Shown in pieces: positions 5,509 through 5,931 of a stretch of 5,931 nt of DNA. The notes beneath the pieces were generated by a model, which did not search any database, had not been told where the DNA came from, and was given only the letters and a program-made list of their open reading frames with translations. The first letter of the stretch is position 1; each line of letters opens with the position of its first letter. The position numbers were made by a program, and so were the translations under genes. This DNA comes from AWTP1-13 sp039808585 (GTDB lineage: Bacteria; Pseudomonadota; Alphaproteobacteria; Rhizobiales; Hyphomicrobiaceae), in NCBI GenBank assembly GCA_039808585.1, contig JBDHTJ010000240.1, positions 1 through 5,931 of the forward strand. The letters are read 5' to 3'.

Positions 5509-5931
5509 ATTGGAGCCTTCGCGCTGAGTACCGCTTCACACTTTTTCTGCCGGCTACGTCCAACACCAGTGCGTCTTGGTCCGGCGGCGGTAGCACACAA
5601 TCCTAACCGCCAGAACTACCGGGGATGTCCCGAAGTCTGTTGAACTTTGAGCCGAGGACGCTGCTACCTGATCACGATATTCATGATGGGCCGCGTCAGC
5701 GAGACTGAGAGCCGCGCGCGGTCTGATCGCCACGTTCACTGTTCGTGCCGGCTATGGCAGCTATCGAGGGCATAGGAGGAGGAACTGGCGAGGCGGCGAA
5801 CCGACCTTCATGACCCACTTCGGACATCGATCCGACTACGAGACGCAATAGCGGTCTAGCTGTTCGAGTGCGAGAACGCATAGTGTTTGAAAGGTCATAC
5901 GCGGTCCTACGCGTCACACGACCTTTCCGGG
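5509..5931. other. no recognisable gene to the right of the IS66 remnant
   Basis: All frames are short or have atypical composition. The plus-strand tail of the tnpB frame ends at 5643. A 73-codon minus-strand frame (5917-5696) is dominated by Arg, Ser and Pro and has no ribosome binding site. I see no promoter, RNA gene or IS end that I can defend apart from the inverted repeat at 5889-5927. Confidence 0.4.
5889..5927. repeat. 8-bp inverted repeat enclosing a 6-bp direct repeat
   Basis: GAAAGGTC (5889-5896) and GACCTTTC (5920-5927) are perfect inverted arms 23 bases apart. Between them TACGCG occurs twice (5898-5903 and 5908-5913) with a 10-base period, one helical turn. The layout suits a regulator binding site or a hairpin belonging to whatever lies to the right of the window. 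Confidence 0.5.

Noticed and set aside
1..5931. CRISPR array, tRNA or rRNA gene
   Set aside because: No regularly spaced repeats of suitable length, no cloverleaf with CCA-adjacent stem and no rRNA signature sequence was seen on either strand by eye.

Overview
The window is GC-rich. Its gene content is typical of accessory DNA in an alphaproteobacterium: a small XRE regulator, a phage-type Rad52 annealing protein, a Gp157-like protein and an IS66 element. That assignment rests on gene style only; no rRNA, tRNA or housekeeping gene is present to fix the taxon.

Layout. Positions 1-152 hold the last ~49 codons of an unrecognised gene entering from the left. At 266-505 (minus) is a small HTH repressor-like gene, divergent from a plus-strand operon. 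A good sigma70-type promoter (515-543) sits in the shared gap and points into the operon. The operon (581-2925) has four tightly packed genes: a Gp157-family protein, a Rad52 single-strand annealing protein fused to a C-terminal Cys/His HNH-like domain, a 180-aa protein with an HNH/HNN-like motif and an N-terminal cysteine cluster, and a 55-aa ORF starting directly on the stop codon of the previous gene. Junctions are 1-bp overlap, 18-bp gap with a near-perfect Shine-Dalgarno, and 0-bp gap, so the genes are probably co-transcribed and partly translationally coupled. Two stem-loops follow (2940-2965 and 2993-3021). The natural reading is a phage- or element-derived recombination cassette: annealing protein plus two candidate nucleases, switched by an XRE regulator.

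From about 3030 to 5000 the DNA is decayed. An MFS transporter gene is broken by two single-base frameshifts, an internal deletion and, most strikingly, an inversion that places its N-terminal ~46 codons on the opposite strand, head to head with the rest. An 18-bp perfect palindrome lies downstream of it. The stretches either side carry no gene I can identify.

From 5006 an IS66-family element begins: tnpA is intact, and tnpB overlaps it by 4 bp but loses homology after ~36 codons; tnpC is absent. The last 420 bases hold no recognisable gene, only an inverted repeat with a nested direct repeat at the right edge.

The best candidate for something little described is the four-gene operon, above all the Rad52-HNH fusion beside a second, metal-site-poor HNH-like protein and a coupled micro-ORF. 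The parts are individually recognisable families; the system-level role is inference.
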